From Dirofilaria immitis (lineage: Eukaryota; Nematoda; Chromadorea; Rhabditida; Onchocercidae), in assembly GCA_024305405.1 (NCBI GenBank), contig JAKNDB010000068.1, positions 704,501 through 768,500 on the forward strand: a stretch of 64,000 bases of DNA, in the 5' to 3' direction. The notes under the pieces are model-generated. The model was not told where the DNA came from. It did not search any database and saw only the letters and a program-made list of their open reading frames with translations. Numbering within the stretch: position 1 is the first letter of the stretch; every line of letters begins with the position of its first letter. This document shows, in pieces, positions 27,764 through 38,522 of the stretch. A program made the position numbers and the translations under genes.

Positions 27764-28753
27764 CGGTTTTGTAAATAGAAGATAATAAGTCGTTTCAAAG
27801 GAATTTACCTGTAAAAACATAAATAACCATAGGTAAGAATACTTCGCCGTCATCTATTCTTTTCCATCTCAACGAAATAAATCATCATGATATTGATATT
27901 TATATTATCAATAGTCAATCTTTAATCATTCCTATCATTTAGCAATGACATTACAATCAATTCAAACACATATTTGAAACAAATGTAACAAATGAAATAA
28001 TTAGACATATTATTAGTTAGACATGTTATCAGTTAAATTTATTTCATCTATCGTTGTGCATCTAATGTAATGATTAGAGATTTTTTTTTTGGAATATTGA
28101 ATCATAGGAGATCAAATAATACCTAAAAGTTTCTAAAATATAAGCGAACTTATTGTGAAATTATGCAATTCAAATTAATAATTTTCAATTAATAAATATT
28201 AATAAAAGAATGAAACAAATTTATGCATTAAAATATTTGAAAAATATTTCCTAAATGTTATTTATATTCATTCAATTTTATCAGTAATATTTTGTTGATT
28301 ACGTTGTTGTGTCATTTTAGCGGACGTCGTGCTTATTCATTTTAATTATTCCAACTTATTTTTGTCCAAAAAATATATTATTATTATTATAACTATCATT
28401 ATAAAAAATAAGATAAGAAAAATATATGAAATATATAATTTTTTAATACCATCATTCTATTGGCAAATAGAATTTATTAATATTTTATCATTTGCATTAC
28501 TAATATTTTATCATTTCTAGATAAAATTATGCAAATACTATTATCACCTTTCCATTCAAATCAAAAACAAATTTATCAATTTTGGAATTAATTTATCAAT
28601 TTCGAATTAATGTTTATAATTGTTCCAGAAATACAATATTAATTAAATATTAATAAAATATTTGTTGCATATTCTGAATGTTTTTTTCCATACCATACTT
28701 TCAAAATAGGCTGAAGCATTTGTAGTAATTGCCTCGGATAATTTCAGTAATTC
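27764..28753 (-). CDS. Two weak candidate exons (28753-28694 and 27808-27764)
   Basis: The first, 60 nt, follows a TTTCTTTCAG acceptor and ends at a GTATGG donor; it reads ELLKLSEAITTNASAYFESM in phase 0. The second, 45 nt, follows a TTTTTACAG acceptor and ends at a GTTTAT donor; it reads VNSFETTYYLLFTKP in phase 0. Both lie upstream of and on the same strand as the CH-domain gene, and all phases would be compatible with its first recognised exon. The distance of more than 12 kb and the short length make this speculative. I do not recognise the sequences. Confidence 0.25.
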
Positions 28754-29520
28754 CTGAAAGAAATCAAGCAATTCCCGGAATAGCGCCAAAATGATAACCG
28801 GAATAATTCTCGAGCATAATTAATAGTAATTCTCAGACTAATAGAAAAGTATTAATTTATTTACAAAATTTATCATAATTTTCGACAATATTTTTCTGAA
28901 ACGGATTCGTCGTTTTGCCAGGATTTTGTATGAGAGAATTCAACAAATATAGAATTAGGTACGATGAAATTTGATGATGAAAAATAATTTCACAAAATTC
29001 CAACTTTTATCATATTTTAAGAAAAGAATTACGAAGTGAATCAAATATATTCAAAATTGCATCTTGCATTTGAAAAAAGAAAATTTATTCCAAGCTTTAG
29101 ATTATTATTTAACATAAACATTTATTTATTATTATTATTCCTCAATCAGATAGATAATTTTGTTGATAACATTTTTTTCTTCAGCTGCAGAATTTTCATT
29201 CCAATTAATTCCATTTTGAATAATAAATACAATAATTTTTGTGATAAATTTTAATTAATTATTTTGATAATATGAAATGCTAATTTATTCAAATAGAAAA
29301 TTTCTCATTCTTTTCATTTATTCTCTTTTTGTTTGATAACTTTCTAAATATCATTATAAAAATAAATTTTTGTTTTGAAAAAATTTTTTAAAAATTATTT
29401 TACTTAAAAAAATCTTTTAAAACAAAAATTTCACCTAAAAATAAGAAGCGCGAAATAGTAGCAAACAATTTATACATAATAAATATTGTCTAAAATTAAT
29501 TATCAAATAAAATTTCTTCT

Positions 29521-29884
29521 TTAAAATTTTTTCAGATCGAATAAATCATCGTTGATATCCTCCGCATCTTTACCATCTGAATATTATGAACAATTAGTAT
29601 TATGATACTGCTGAATTACTACAAATAATTTATCAAAAAAAAATAGTTTAAAAAAAATTATTACTTTTGAACTATTTTCTCATTACTCGTTCATGAATTC
29701 GTTTAATTTCATTACAGTAGTAATTTAATTAGAATGTAATTAGTATTATAATTAAAGGAAATAATGAATAAAGAAATTTACTGTATTCTTTTCGTTTTTG
29801 TCGTTCTAATGAAATCTGAAAAGTTCGTGTACCATAAATTTGCTCATTTGATAAAGACTGTTCAAGCGGACGAATTATAACCAT
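29521..29884 (-). CDS. Small two-exon ORF, 52 aa
   Basis: Exon 1 (29884-29782) starts at an ATG with an in-frame stop upstream and reads MVIIRPLEQSLSNEQIYGTR followed by TFQISLERQKRKEY. Its donor is GTAAAT in phase 1. Exon 2 (29576-29521) follows an ATATTCAG acceptor, restores an Asn codon, reads NGKDAEDINDDLFDLKKF and stops with TAA. The residue mix is charged and protein-like rather than Phe/Ile/Asn-rich. I do not recognise it. On the opposite strand, exon 2 also overlaps a reasonable acceptor, so strand is not certain. It may be a short peptide gene or an isolated part of a larger gene. Confidence 0.35.
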
Positions 29885-30424
29885 AATATCAGAATAACGG
29901 ATTAGTAATTACCAATAAATTTTGCACATTTTCTAAAAAATAAATTCAATTTTTTTAGTCCTACTGTTTCTATTATTAAATTATCGATAAAAATGATATT
30001 TATAAGAAATAAATTAATTGAGTTTGAAAAAATTATGTATTCGATTGAAATAGTCTCATTTTTTAATATTAAAGCATTAAATTTTCATTGATTAGCTTTC
30101 GAAAAAATTCCCATTCGTAAATAATTTATTGGATCAAAGGAAAGGAAGAAAACGAAATTACGATAACATATTATTGTTAACTTATGCATATTAAGTCTTG
30201 CATAGTTAAGCATGAATTAAGATTTATTGATTGTTAATATGTCAATAATTAACTTAGTTAATCTTGCAAATTTTTAACAAAGACAATTGAATAAATATGA
30301 CTTAAACGAAGAAACAATTCTCTTCTTCAATCAATAATTTAAAACGATACATTTCAGAAACAATTAACGTATGATAGGGTGTAGTAAAAATTTGGATTCT
30401 ACAATCTAAACTTTGGAGATTTTT

Positions 30425-30736
30425 ATGACAGAGAACAACGATAATAACTCATTTACTAAACGTTTCACAAATAGGACCCCTGGCGATACAGGAGGGGATT
30501 TTCCAGTAAGTATTCATCCAAAAACATCAGAGAACATGCACTGGGGAAAGAGGAAAAGTTTCTTAGTTAGTAAGCAAAAAACTGAATCCAAAGAAGCTTT
30601 TTCTGAAAGTGGAAGCATAAAGAGTAAAAGCAGAACTGTCAATAAGAGATCCTTTGCTGATGCAGCAAGAAGAAGCAGATCAGATCTCGTGTATTTAGTT
30701 CGTGGTAAGGATCACAGAAGATCAGCATGGCATTAA
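30425..30736 (+). pseudogene. Truncated bacterial ORF with ribosome binding site
   Basis: ATG at 30425 is preceded by GGAG at 30415-30418, a bacterial Shine-Dalgarno spacing. The frame runs about 103 codons and is hydrophilic, rich in Ser, Lys and Arg, for example MTENNDNNSFTKRFTNRTPG and RRSRSDLVYLVRGKDHRRSA. It runs into 23S rRNA sequence near 30727 and stops, so the C-terminus is an artefact of the junction and the true gene was longer. I do not recognise the family; the C-terminal KDHRRSAWH resembles motifs in some uncharacterised intracellular-bacterial proteins, which I cannot verify. It is not expected to be expressed in the nuclear setting. Confidence 0.55.
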
Positions 30737-31199
30737 TTATTGGTATTCGGAGTTTAGTTAGATTTGGTAAGACGGTAAGTCCCCTAGTCAATCCAGTGCT
30801 CATACATACAACGCTATACCTAAATAGATTTCGCGGAAAACCAGCTATTTCCAAGTTTAATTGGCCTTTCACCCCTAATCACAACTCATCCAATAATGTT
30901 GCAACATTAACTGGTTCGATCCTCCAGTGTGTTTTACCATACCTTCAATCTGGGCATGACTAGATCACTTGGTTTCGGGTCTAATCCATAAAACTAAAAA
31001 CGCCCTATTCAGACTCGCTTTCGCTATGCCTACACCTAACGGCTTAAGCTTGCTCTATAGATTAACTCGTTGACCCATTATGCAAAAAGGTACGCTGCCA
31101 CTCTAATGTAAATCAACTACAACATTGCTCTTGTAGCAAAAATATAGAGCTCCAACTGTTTGTAAGCACTCGATTTCAGATTCTCTTTCATTCCCTCCA

Positions 31200-31246
<47 letters not shown>

Positions 31247-31455
31247 TTAAGCAGTATTTAGGCTTAGAGGATGGTCCTCCCATATTCAAACAAGATTTCA
31301 CATGTCCCGCTCTACTCGAGGATTTAAAAACTTTGTAGTTATACAGGACTATCATCTTCTATGGTTATTCTTTCCAGAGTATTCTAATTCTTATTCTTAA
31401 ACCACTAGCCTTTTCCGCTTTCTCTCGTCACTACTTAGTTTAAGCGAGATTTGGC
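30727..31455 (-). rRNA. Partial bacterial 23S rRNA (fragment, non-functional)
   Basis: Read on the minus strand, this follows the 5' third of bacterial 23S rRNA, roughly E. coli positions 150-890. Landmarks on the plus strand include CCAGCTATTTCCAAGTTTAA, GGCCTTTCACCCCTAATCAC, GGTTCGATCCTCCAGTGTG, TCGTTGACCCATTATGCAAA, CTTTCACCTTTCCCTCACGG (beginning 31208) and ATGGTCCTCCCATATTCAAA. The 5' end (helices before about 150) and everything past about 890 are missing, and the piece near 31320-31455 is more diverged. The 5' end of the fragment gives way to unrelated sequence near 31455. Reduced AT bias and strong conservation distinguish it from the flanking DNA. Confidence 0.93.
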
Positions 31456-31540
31456 TGAATGTAGAAAAAATGGAAAAGACATGCAGCCGCTATAATTTGA
31501 TATAATCCGCTAAAAAATACTCTGAGTTTTTTACTGAGTT

Positions 31541-31585
31541 TTCATTCCCTCCACGGGTTCTTTTCACCTTTCCCTCACGGTACTC
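31541..31585 (-). pseudogene. Second copy of a 44-bp 23S rRNA segment
   Basis: TTCATTCCCTCCACGGGTTC and the following bases to CTCACGGTACT repeat 31188-31231 with one C/G difference. The segment between the two copies (about 31456-31540) is not 23S. This indicates internal rearrangement of the insert, for example microhomology-mediated joining. Confidence 0.9.
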
Positions 31586-31707
31586 ATTGAGCTTGTAGAT
31601 CAAAAATAAGTTTTGAATCAGAAATACTCTTGCTACTATGGCAAGGATGACGGTAAAGGTTGTCAAGTAGTTTTTGTTTCTATTGGGTAGCTTTTTTCTA
31701 CTGTTGT

Positions 31708-31821
31708 TTACCCGCTTTCTACGTAGTGAGGATTGGTATCAGAAAAAGTCATAGCACAAAAGTTTTGAAACCTTAATGCAAAATTTATCAAAGAAATTTT
31801 AATAATGTGATCAGCATGCAT
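31708..31821 (-). CDS. 37-codon ORF directly after nuoH, bacterial insert
   Basis: This ORF starts 2 nt after the nuoH stop codon, on the same strand, and reads MHADHIIKISLINFALRFQN through CAMTFSDTNPHYVESG, then TAA. Operon-like spacing suggests the start of the gene that follows nuoH in the donor, possibly truncated by a mutation. I do not recognise it. It lies in a decayed insert and is probably not functional. Confidence 0.4.
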   Translation of the reverse strand: MHADHIIKISLINFALRFQNFCAMTFSDTNPHYVESG

Positions 31822-31823
31822 AT

Positions 31824-32020
31824 TTACAACTCTGAACCTGGCAAATTCTCGATAAAGAATAGCACTCCTAAGATAAGTATTAGCCAAAGTACTGATATTG
31901 GTAGAAGCACTTTCCAACCAAGACGCATTAGCTGATCATATTGATATGTAAGTATCGTTACCCTAGTCCAAATAAATATGAACAACAATAAGATTATCTC
32001 TATTTTTATCAGCGCACAGA
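31824..32020 (-). pseudogene. nuoH: NuoH C-terminal fragment (NADH-quinone oxidoreductase membrane subunit)
   Basis: On the minus strand the frame ending at TAA 31824-31826 reads FIFIWTRVTILTYQYDQLMR, then LGWKVLLPISVLWLILILGV and LFFIENLPGSEL. This matches the conserved end of NuoH/ND1, where a membrane helix is followed by an R-Y-D-Q-L-M-R-L-G-W-K motif, here YQYDQLMRLGWK, and a last helix. NuoH is a membrane-arm subunit of respiratory complex I at the quinone site. Only about 65 codons remain; upstream the frame turns into charged, non-matching sequence. The usual LPRYRYDQL is altered to LTYQYDQL, so the copy has drifted. Confidence 0.85.
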
Positions 32021-32116
32021 AATCGCTAATTGATCTTCGCTCTTCTTTTTTACGATTACGAACGAAATGTTAAATCGCAAAAGGAATGACTGTTACTAAA
32101 AAATTGTGCATTTAAC

Positions 32117-32146
32117 CTAGGCCTAAGCCGAAGCCTAAACCTAAGG
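32117..32146 (-). repeat. Degenerate TTAGGC-type telomere-like cluster
   Basis: On the plus strand positions 32121-32144 are four hexamers: GCCTAA, GCCGAA, GCCTAA, ACCTAA. On the minus strand these are TTAGGC-type units with two substitutions. A further CCTA precedes them. TTAGGC is the nematode telomere repeat. The cluster sits at the edge of the bacterial insert. Confidence 0.65.
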
Positions 32147-32784
32147 TCCTATTCAAAAAAATAGCTTCTTTATTTTATTTCTTCTTAATTTGATTTTAAT
32201 TTATTCAATTATTTCAATCTCATTTCACATCTTATTAGTATTACTTAATTTTTTAACATATCAATCTTTTCATAATAATTTTAGTAGCAATTGCTTCAAC
32301 TTTGAGTAACGAAAATTCATCAAACTGGCGATCAAATAATAAAGAAATTTAATTCAGTTTTTTTGATATCGAGAACCAATGATAAGAATTATGGAATATC
32401 AGTTAAGCAAAAACAATGAAGATTCGAGAAAAACAGTTAAAAAACAATAATTAGTATATATTAAGCTTAAATTTGTCTTCCATACTGAATCCATATAAAA
32501 TAAAAATAATATAATTAAGTAGTTTTCGAACATTTTCCTAATAATTATTAAAAATTTTGAAAAATTTCAAAATATCTGAAAGAGATCAAATATTGCTAAA
32601 GATGAAGATTATAATATCCAATTGAAAATATAATTGATGCATATTTAAATAAATTAGCTAATTTTACATTACTGAAAGGTAAGTCTTTATAATTATTATA
32701 ATTGCATTTATTATTTGCTTCAATTATTTTTAATATTTTTGAAACCCTTTTTGTTTATTGCATTAAGATCTTTAACTTATTGTT
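32147..32784. other. Spacer of the inverted repeat, right part: non-coding
   Basis: AT-rich sequence between the telomere-like cluster and the right arm. No exon, repeat or bacterial homology was recognised. Confidence 0.4.
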
Positions 32785-34498
32785 GTTCTTTTCCTTTTTT
32801 TTGAGATAAATTCTAATTGATGATATCGCCTTATGATTAATTCTACTAAAATTTATGATAATTATTAATCAAAACATCATACTGATAAATACGGTAGAGC
32901 AATATAATTTATATCAGTTAAATAATAAAATTTATTTTATGAATAGGCATTTTATTATGTGTCTTCGTAAAATATTCTTAGCAAAAAATATGCTTATTTT
33001 CCTTTTTCTTTTTATATGGAAAATTCTTTAGGATATTTTATTCATAAATGTTATCAGACGAATTAATTTTGGAATGATTTATAATTGATAAACATCGTCA
33101 TCGCAGATGTTATTAATTAATAATTGCAGTTCATTTGTTTTGTCTGAATATTTTGAAAAATAAGACATTTAGTTTTCATTTTTAGTTGTTAAAAACAGTT
33201 CTATTACGTTAACAATTTAATAATTCAATTATCCTTCTGAATTTGAAGGCTATTAATTTAATTAATCTAAAATGAATATTTAATTTAAGCCAAAAATTAA
33301 TCCACATCTTTTTTTTTCATTAAAAATATGCATAATTTTATATATCTCATATTTTATAGTCAATCAAAAGAAAAAAATAAATTAAGGAATTGAACGATTA
33401 AATTTTTTGAAAAAGGGACGATACATATACTATTAAGAAACTTGTCCCATCTTTATCGAACTTTGAAAACTTGTTTTTTTCTTCTTTTTTTTTTTTGTAA
33501 ATTCTGATGATAATTTTACATACATCGATATAAACACATACATATATATATTTAATTGCTTTTGCATAGATTATTAGTTATAGAAACTAGATGACAAATA
33601 ATTTCGTTTCCTTTTTTTATTTCCAACTTCAATTTATAATATTTCAATTTCAATCCAACAATTCATTTCCAATTTTACAATTTCCCAAATTGAGGACAAA
33701 ATTATTATTTAATGAATTTTTTCCTTTTCCTTTATTTTTTTCGTCCAATCTTTATATTCAACAATGATAAGATATCTTTTATGTATTTTTGATTATATTC
33801 TTTTTATTCGTAAAAAAATAAAATTACGAAATTTCTTAATGAATTAAATTAAAATGTTAGAAATGAAATGAGAAATTAGAAAATTATTGATAAATTGATA
33901 AAAAATATTTTTATAATCCATCTTTCTCACTCATTTCTTATCAATTCAAAAGTCATTGATAAGTTGTTGTTTGTTGTTTGATAAATTGTTATTGCTGAAT
34001 TTATTGATTATCATAATTTTAAAATGAATTATGAATTATGGAAAATAAATGTTTCTTTTCCCAACAAATATCCAGCAGTCATTGATGGATACCGTGCCTG
34101 CTGCAGACTTAATGGATACTGTATGTGTTACTTACCTGTTACAGTAGTCTTTCCTTTTTTCTAACAAATAAGTGTATAAAGGATTATCGATGAGCATATT
34201 TTATTATAGCTCTAAATTAGCTGAAATCTATGCCAAAACTGGCTGCAATAACCGCATATTTTGATGTTATCATGAATCATTACAATACTATTATAAATAC
34301 ATTTGACGAAAACGAAATATTTCATATATTTCCGTCTGCTTTTTTCTTTCGTTTTGTTAAATGAATTATATAAGAAATTAGAACTATAAAATTTTTTCAA
34401 TAAAAATTAATAAATATTAATATAAAACTTGCAATCCAATAATTTTTTTATAACATTTATATTGGAATAATTTGAAAAATTCATATTAAATAATATCA
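32785..34498 (-). repeat. Right arm of the 1.7-kb inverted repeat
   Basis: Reverse complement of 24484-26194; see that entry. The arm ends close to TAATATCATG (34498). Homology stops sharply at both ends, and no target-site duplication is evident. Confidence 0.93.
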
Positions 34499-36651
34499 TG
34501 TGATTGAAGAGAAAGGTTAAGGGTTCAGCTAAAAAAGCAATAAATAACATTGTATATCAGTATAAGTAATTAATATTAGCAAATATAGTGATGCATAATT
34601 AAGTGCTATACGGCATTATTTATGATTAATTTAAAGTCCAAATTTTTATTAGCAATTTGAATTTGAATGGCAGTATCCAATATTTGCTTACTCAAAAAAC
34701 AAAAAAATTTGCTATATTTATTCGAATAAATTCATAATTGCCAGAAAGTAAAATTTTTGCTCGAACTAAATTAAATATGGAATGGATTAACTTAGATGAA
34801 TTTTCTTGAAAGCAGCTTTATATGATATTTTAGTTATATATGTGATGCATGAAAAATGTTCAAATTGTAGTAATCCAAATAAATTCTTTCGAAACTGAAA
34901 TGATTGGTACGAAAAGGTAAACGATAGTTTCAATATTCTATCATAAAACGTATCTTTTAAACGATTTTTCGTTTTTCAGAAAGGAGAGAATTAAATAACA
35001 ATACTTTATTCTGTTGCTATTTACATCGAAGTTACAGAAGCAGTCATCATATTTATTTGCATAAATTTGAATAAACCTTATGATTTTCAGAGAAGATCAT
35101 GAAAAATTTATTACTATTCCACAAAATATTTACAGTATTCAGATTATCAAGGCTTTTCAAACTCACTTTTTTTTCTATGGATCGTTTTTAATCGCAGATT
35201 TACACAGGAAAAAGCTTGCATAATTATGCAAAAGGATTAAAAGGAAATTAAAATAGAGGAATTAAATAGAAATATGTTATTTTATTGCTAGTTACATTAA
35301 ACTTACAGATATAGTCATGACTTATACTTACATAAATTTACATAAACCTATGATTTTCGATGAGATCATGAAAAATTTGTCACTCTTCTGCAAGATTTAC
35401 AGTATTCAGATTATTTTTTTTTTATGAATCGTTTTAATATGCAAAATGATCAAAAGCACTGCGATTTACTTAATTGCAGATTGCGTACTTTATAAGGATA
35501 CTTTAAATCAATCTCCAAATGATTTTCCAATCAGTATAGCATTTATTACTCATTACAAATCATTCCCCTTTGATTTATATACTTTTCGAAATATTTTCCC
35601 AAAAATTTTCCAGAATTCTGCATTCCGCACTTCATTTCAAATTCACTAGAAAGATTGCATTGTATAAAGAATGTACCAAACAAATAATATTCATTTTATT
35701 CCAATCAATTATTTATTCCTATTTGAATCGATGAATCGTTTCCACTTGAGATCTGAATTTATATTTCATTTTTATAATTTAAGTGATTTGAGGATAATTT
35801 TCTTGATATTTTAGAATGAATACTAGATCCCAAAAAATGCAAAAATTATGAAATATATGTATAGAATCATAGAGATTTATACTTCCTAATGTTTGCAACT
35901 TTACAAGAGGTTGTAATAAATCATATTTCATATACTGATATAATGCTCATGGTGCAAACAAACCATTTAGATCAAATAAGACTTTATCCGAAAAATTAGC
36001 GACAAATTTTGAAACAGACAGATTCAGAAGATCACTTTGCATTGATGGCAGAAGATAATGAAGTTGGATGCAAAGAGGTTTTTGTCTTCTTTTTAACAAA
36101 ATAATAGATTTTTAACTTAGGTTAGATAGAATCAGATAAATCGAATTCAAATTTCTTGCAAACTCTTTCGGTATTTTTATGTGCCATTTTTTTATAATTA
36201 CAGTTTTACTGTGTTAGAAGTATTTCAGAAAATCTTTTAGATTTACTCTTCTCGAAAATTTAGGATTCTTTCGAAAAATCAGATTTACCAACTGATGTTC
36301 TATCGAATGAAGGAATTCAACGAAATTCAGAGGATTTAAGGTCTTCTATCCGAGGATGTTTACAAGTAAATTCATTTGTGATAAAATAATTCCTGTTCTA
36401 TATAGAAGTATGACAAATCTTTCAAATAGATTAATAGTAGCATTATCATCTTTTTGTTTGCCCTAGTTGCATATTACATTTTTCTGGAGAGCTTTTCACA
36501 ATGGCATTTTTCTCATGATAATATTTTCTTTTATTTTAAATTACTCAGAATTTTTTATAGAATATTGAGGGTCACTGAAAAATATTGGAGTGATGCAACT
36601 TTTGGAAGTCGATGGATATTTGAAACGAATACTATAACGGTTATGTGATAC
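34499..36651. other. Repeat-bearing region without a clear gene
   Basis: Contains two diverged copies of a dispersed repeat (34980-35200 and 35250-35620). ORFs at 35446-35649 and 36454-36648 show no recognisable domain, and I do not call them as genes. Confidence 0.4.
34980..35620 (+). repeat. Dispersed repeat R1: two tandem-like copies
   Basis: 34980-35200 and 35250-35460 share AATTAAATA...TTACAG...CATAAATTT...ATAAACCT...ATGATTTTC...GATCATGAAAAATTT and then TTTACAGTATTCAGATTAT. The continuation to 35620 (CTCCAAATGATTTTCC onward) matches a third copy at 40330-40690, within the zinc-finger duplication, and its inverted counterpart at 52840-53190. Identity between copies is moderate, so the family is older than the zinc-finger duplication. 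Confidence 0.75.
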
Positions 36652-36900
36652 TCAGTCATTTAGTATGCGATATTTCCATGATGCAGAAGAATTATTGCAG
36701 AGCACTGTATCCTCATACAATATTAGTTCACTTTTTCGGTCTACTATTATATCACCTTTGTTAATACACATCAGTAAAATTGAATTGATTTTTAAATTTA
36801 TTAAAATTTTGTATTCGCTTACTTGATTAGTGCAATTGAAAGCATTAGCATTGATTTTGCAAACAGTAGGGAAATATATATTTACTGCTCTATTCATCCT
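36652..36900 (-). CDS. Cysteine-containing ORF or exon, about 81 codons
   Basis: It follows a good CTTTCAG acceptor (read on the minus strand just above 36900) and opens with RRMNRAVNIYFPTVCKINAN, then AFNCTNQV. It ends DTVLCNNSSASWKYRILND and TAA or TGA, with three Cys and two N-glycosylation sequons. A GTAAGC donor after CTNQ is also possible, and the region after it is more AT-rich, so the middle may be an intron. No family recognised; an extracellular fragment is plausible. Confidence 0.35.
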   Translation of the reverse strand, partial: RMNRAVNIYFPTVCKINANAFNCTNQVSEYKILINLKINSILLMCINKGDIIVDRKSELILYEDTVLCNNSSASWKYRILND

Positions 36901-37096
36901 TCTCTGAAAGTTTTTTCAGGAAGAGAATAGTCGTTAATTTCAGCAGCTAAGGAAATTTCAACGTTGTGAATATGTTGATAGATAGCATAATGTGCTATCT
37001 TTGTGATATGTATGAGTTAAAACTTCTATTGAATTTTACTCAAAATCCTACTCTTTCGAAATTTTAGTTCAGATTGCAATTCCTTTCCATAATATT

Positions 37097-37493
37097 TTAT
37101 AATGCTATATCTTTAATATTATTCCAAAAAACTGATGAACAAAAATGAAATGAAAAAGTTATTGCACATAAATTTTTGCCATTCAATACAACATATGTAT
37201 CGTATGTTCGTGTATGCTTTGTTTTGTTTTGTAACAAATTTAGAATATTTATGATTTGCGGCATATCGTTTTACCCATCGCTTGTTTATTTACTATTCTT
37301 GTTTTTGTATCATTTGAATTTAAATTTACTCTGAATGAAATATTTAACAGATAAATTTTGGATTTTTGAAAATATACATAATTCTTTCTTCTTCTATTTT
37401 ATTTTTGCTTACTTCGTTATCAGAAGCCGCAACCTGTTCTTCGTCTTCGCTCTTTTTTTGCTTTTCACATTTTCAATAAGACCATCTCCAGAA
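37097..37493 (-). CDS. Three weak candidate exons of an unrecognised gene
   Basis: Minus-strand segments 37493-37413, 37330-37275 and 37131-37097 are linked by GTAAGC and GTAAAA donors and by CATTCAG and CATCAG acceptors. Phases agree (2, then 1), and the last ends in TAA. The readings are SSGDGLIENVKSKKRAKTKN..., VNLNSNDTKTRIVNKQAM and VFWNNIKDIAL. The first segment is also open in a second frame (KKSEDEEQVAASDNE), and its own acceptor is poor. Function unknown. Confidence 0.3.
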
Positions 37494-38522
37494 CTTTTTA
37501 TTTAAAACGAAGCGCTATTATAAATAATACATTATATTCATTTGTATAAGTGAAAGTTCACTGCTAACAGTTTCGAGATTCTGTTTAAGCTTTCCAAATA
37601 CCTGATTCGTTATTTCGCCGTGCTTCTCATTTGAAGTATTTCTGAGACGATTTTCAAGATAAATTGCTTATCGAAGAATAGAATAAGTAATATTTTGTAA
37701 TTATCAGTAGCAGTACGTTATTCAAAATTTTTATCTCTTATTAATAATTGATGAGGTTAAAAAGAAATTCGCCAAGGTGTCAAAATTCAATTTATAAAAT
37801 TTGATAAGAAAGAGAATGGTATCATTTTGGCAAATAAGCACTAAATTATTTGATGCTGAAAGGGATAGTTATATGCTGCAATAGTTATGTGTCACTAATA
37901 CAAAACTCTGATTTCGAAACATTTTCAAAAGTTCAATTATTTAGCATAACAAAATCACTGTAGAGGTAATTTAAAGTGAATAGAAGCGATTGCTGTAATT
38001 TTGTAGACAATTTCATTCTTCTACTAAATAAAAATTTTTTAAATAATAGACCAAACAACAAATTTATCATACCAGTATTATCTCACACACTATGATTTCT
38101 TTTTTTAACTGTTTGCAATCCAGAAATTTAGAAAATTGAAAAAAATAATCAGTAATTATTATTTTTCAAAATTCATTCCGATGGGATTCTCATCGATATT
38201 TTGTATTATTATGAAATATTCTTCAAAATGAAATGTTTTAAAGTGTAGTGTAAGGAATGTAAAGCTCGACAAGTTTAAGTTTCAATTTTCCATTCAAAAA
38301 ATCATTTTTCCTTTAATAAAACGTTCAATGAAACATGTGTGGAACATCAAGGAAAATAAATGTAATCTGCTATTCTTTCAATTTTTTTCCATGCCAAATA
38401 CAATATTTTTTTGCCAAACTTTTTTATTCTAAAAATCTTTATTATACAAAGATTACACGCTCATTTTTATCTCAGAATTTTGTCCAATCTCGGCCGTACC
38501 TTATCAGTCAGTTTCGGACTTT

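Larger units (their letters stand above)
26195..30359. other. Spacer of the inverted repeat, left part: mostly non-coding
   Basis: AT-rich sequence between the left arm and the bacterial insert. Most of it shows nothing. Three short minus-strand segments at 27764-27808, 28694-28753 and 29521-29884 have splice signals and protein-like frames and are listed separately. Confidence 0.45.
30360..32116. mobile_element. Bacterial (Wolbachia-like) DNA insert in the nuclear genome
   Basis: About 1.75 kb, less AT-rich than its surroundings, holding an SD-led ORF fragment on the plus strand, part of a 23S rRNA gene on the minus strand, a repeated piece of the same rRNA, and the C-terminus of nuoH followed by a short ORF on the minus strand. 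These are not neighbours in one intact bacterial operon, so the insert is rearranged. Homology to an alpha-proteobacterial endosymbiont is inferred from recalled 23S and NuoH features. Wolbachia is the obvious donor in a filarial worm, but Rickettsiales in general would fit. Edges are approximate. Confidence 0.85.

Noticed and set aside
30639..30963. Frames of 77 and 78 codons across the 23S region
   Set aside because: They are translations of rRNA sequence and its flank, not proteins.
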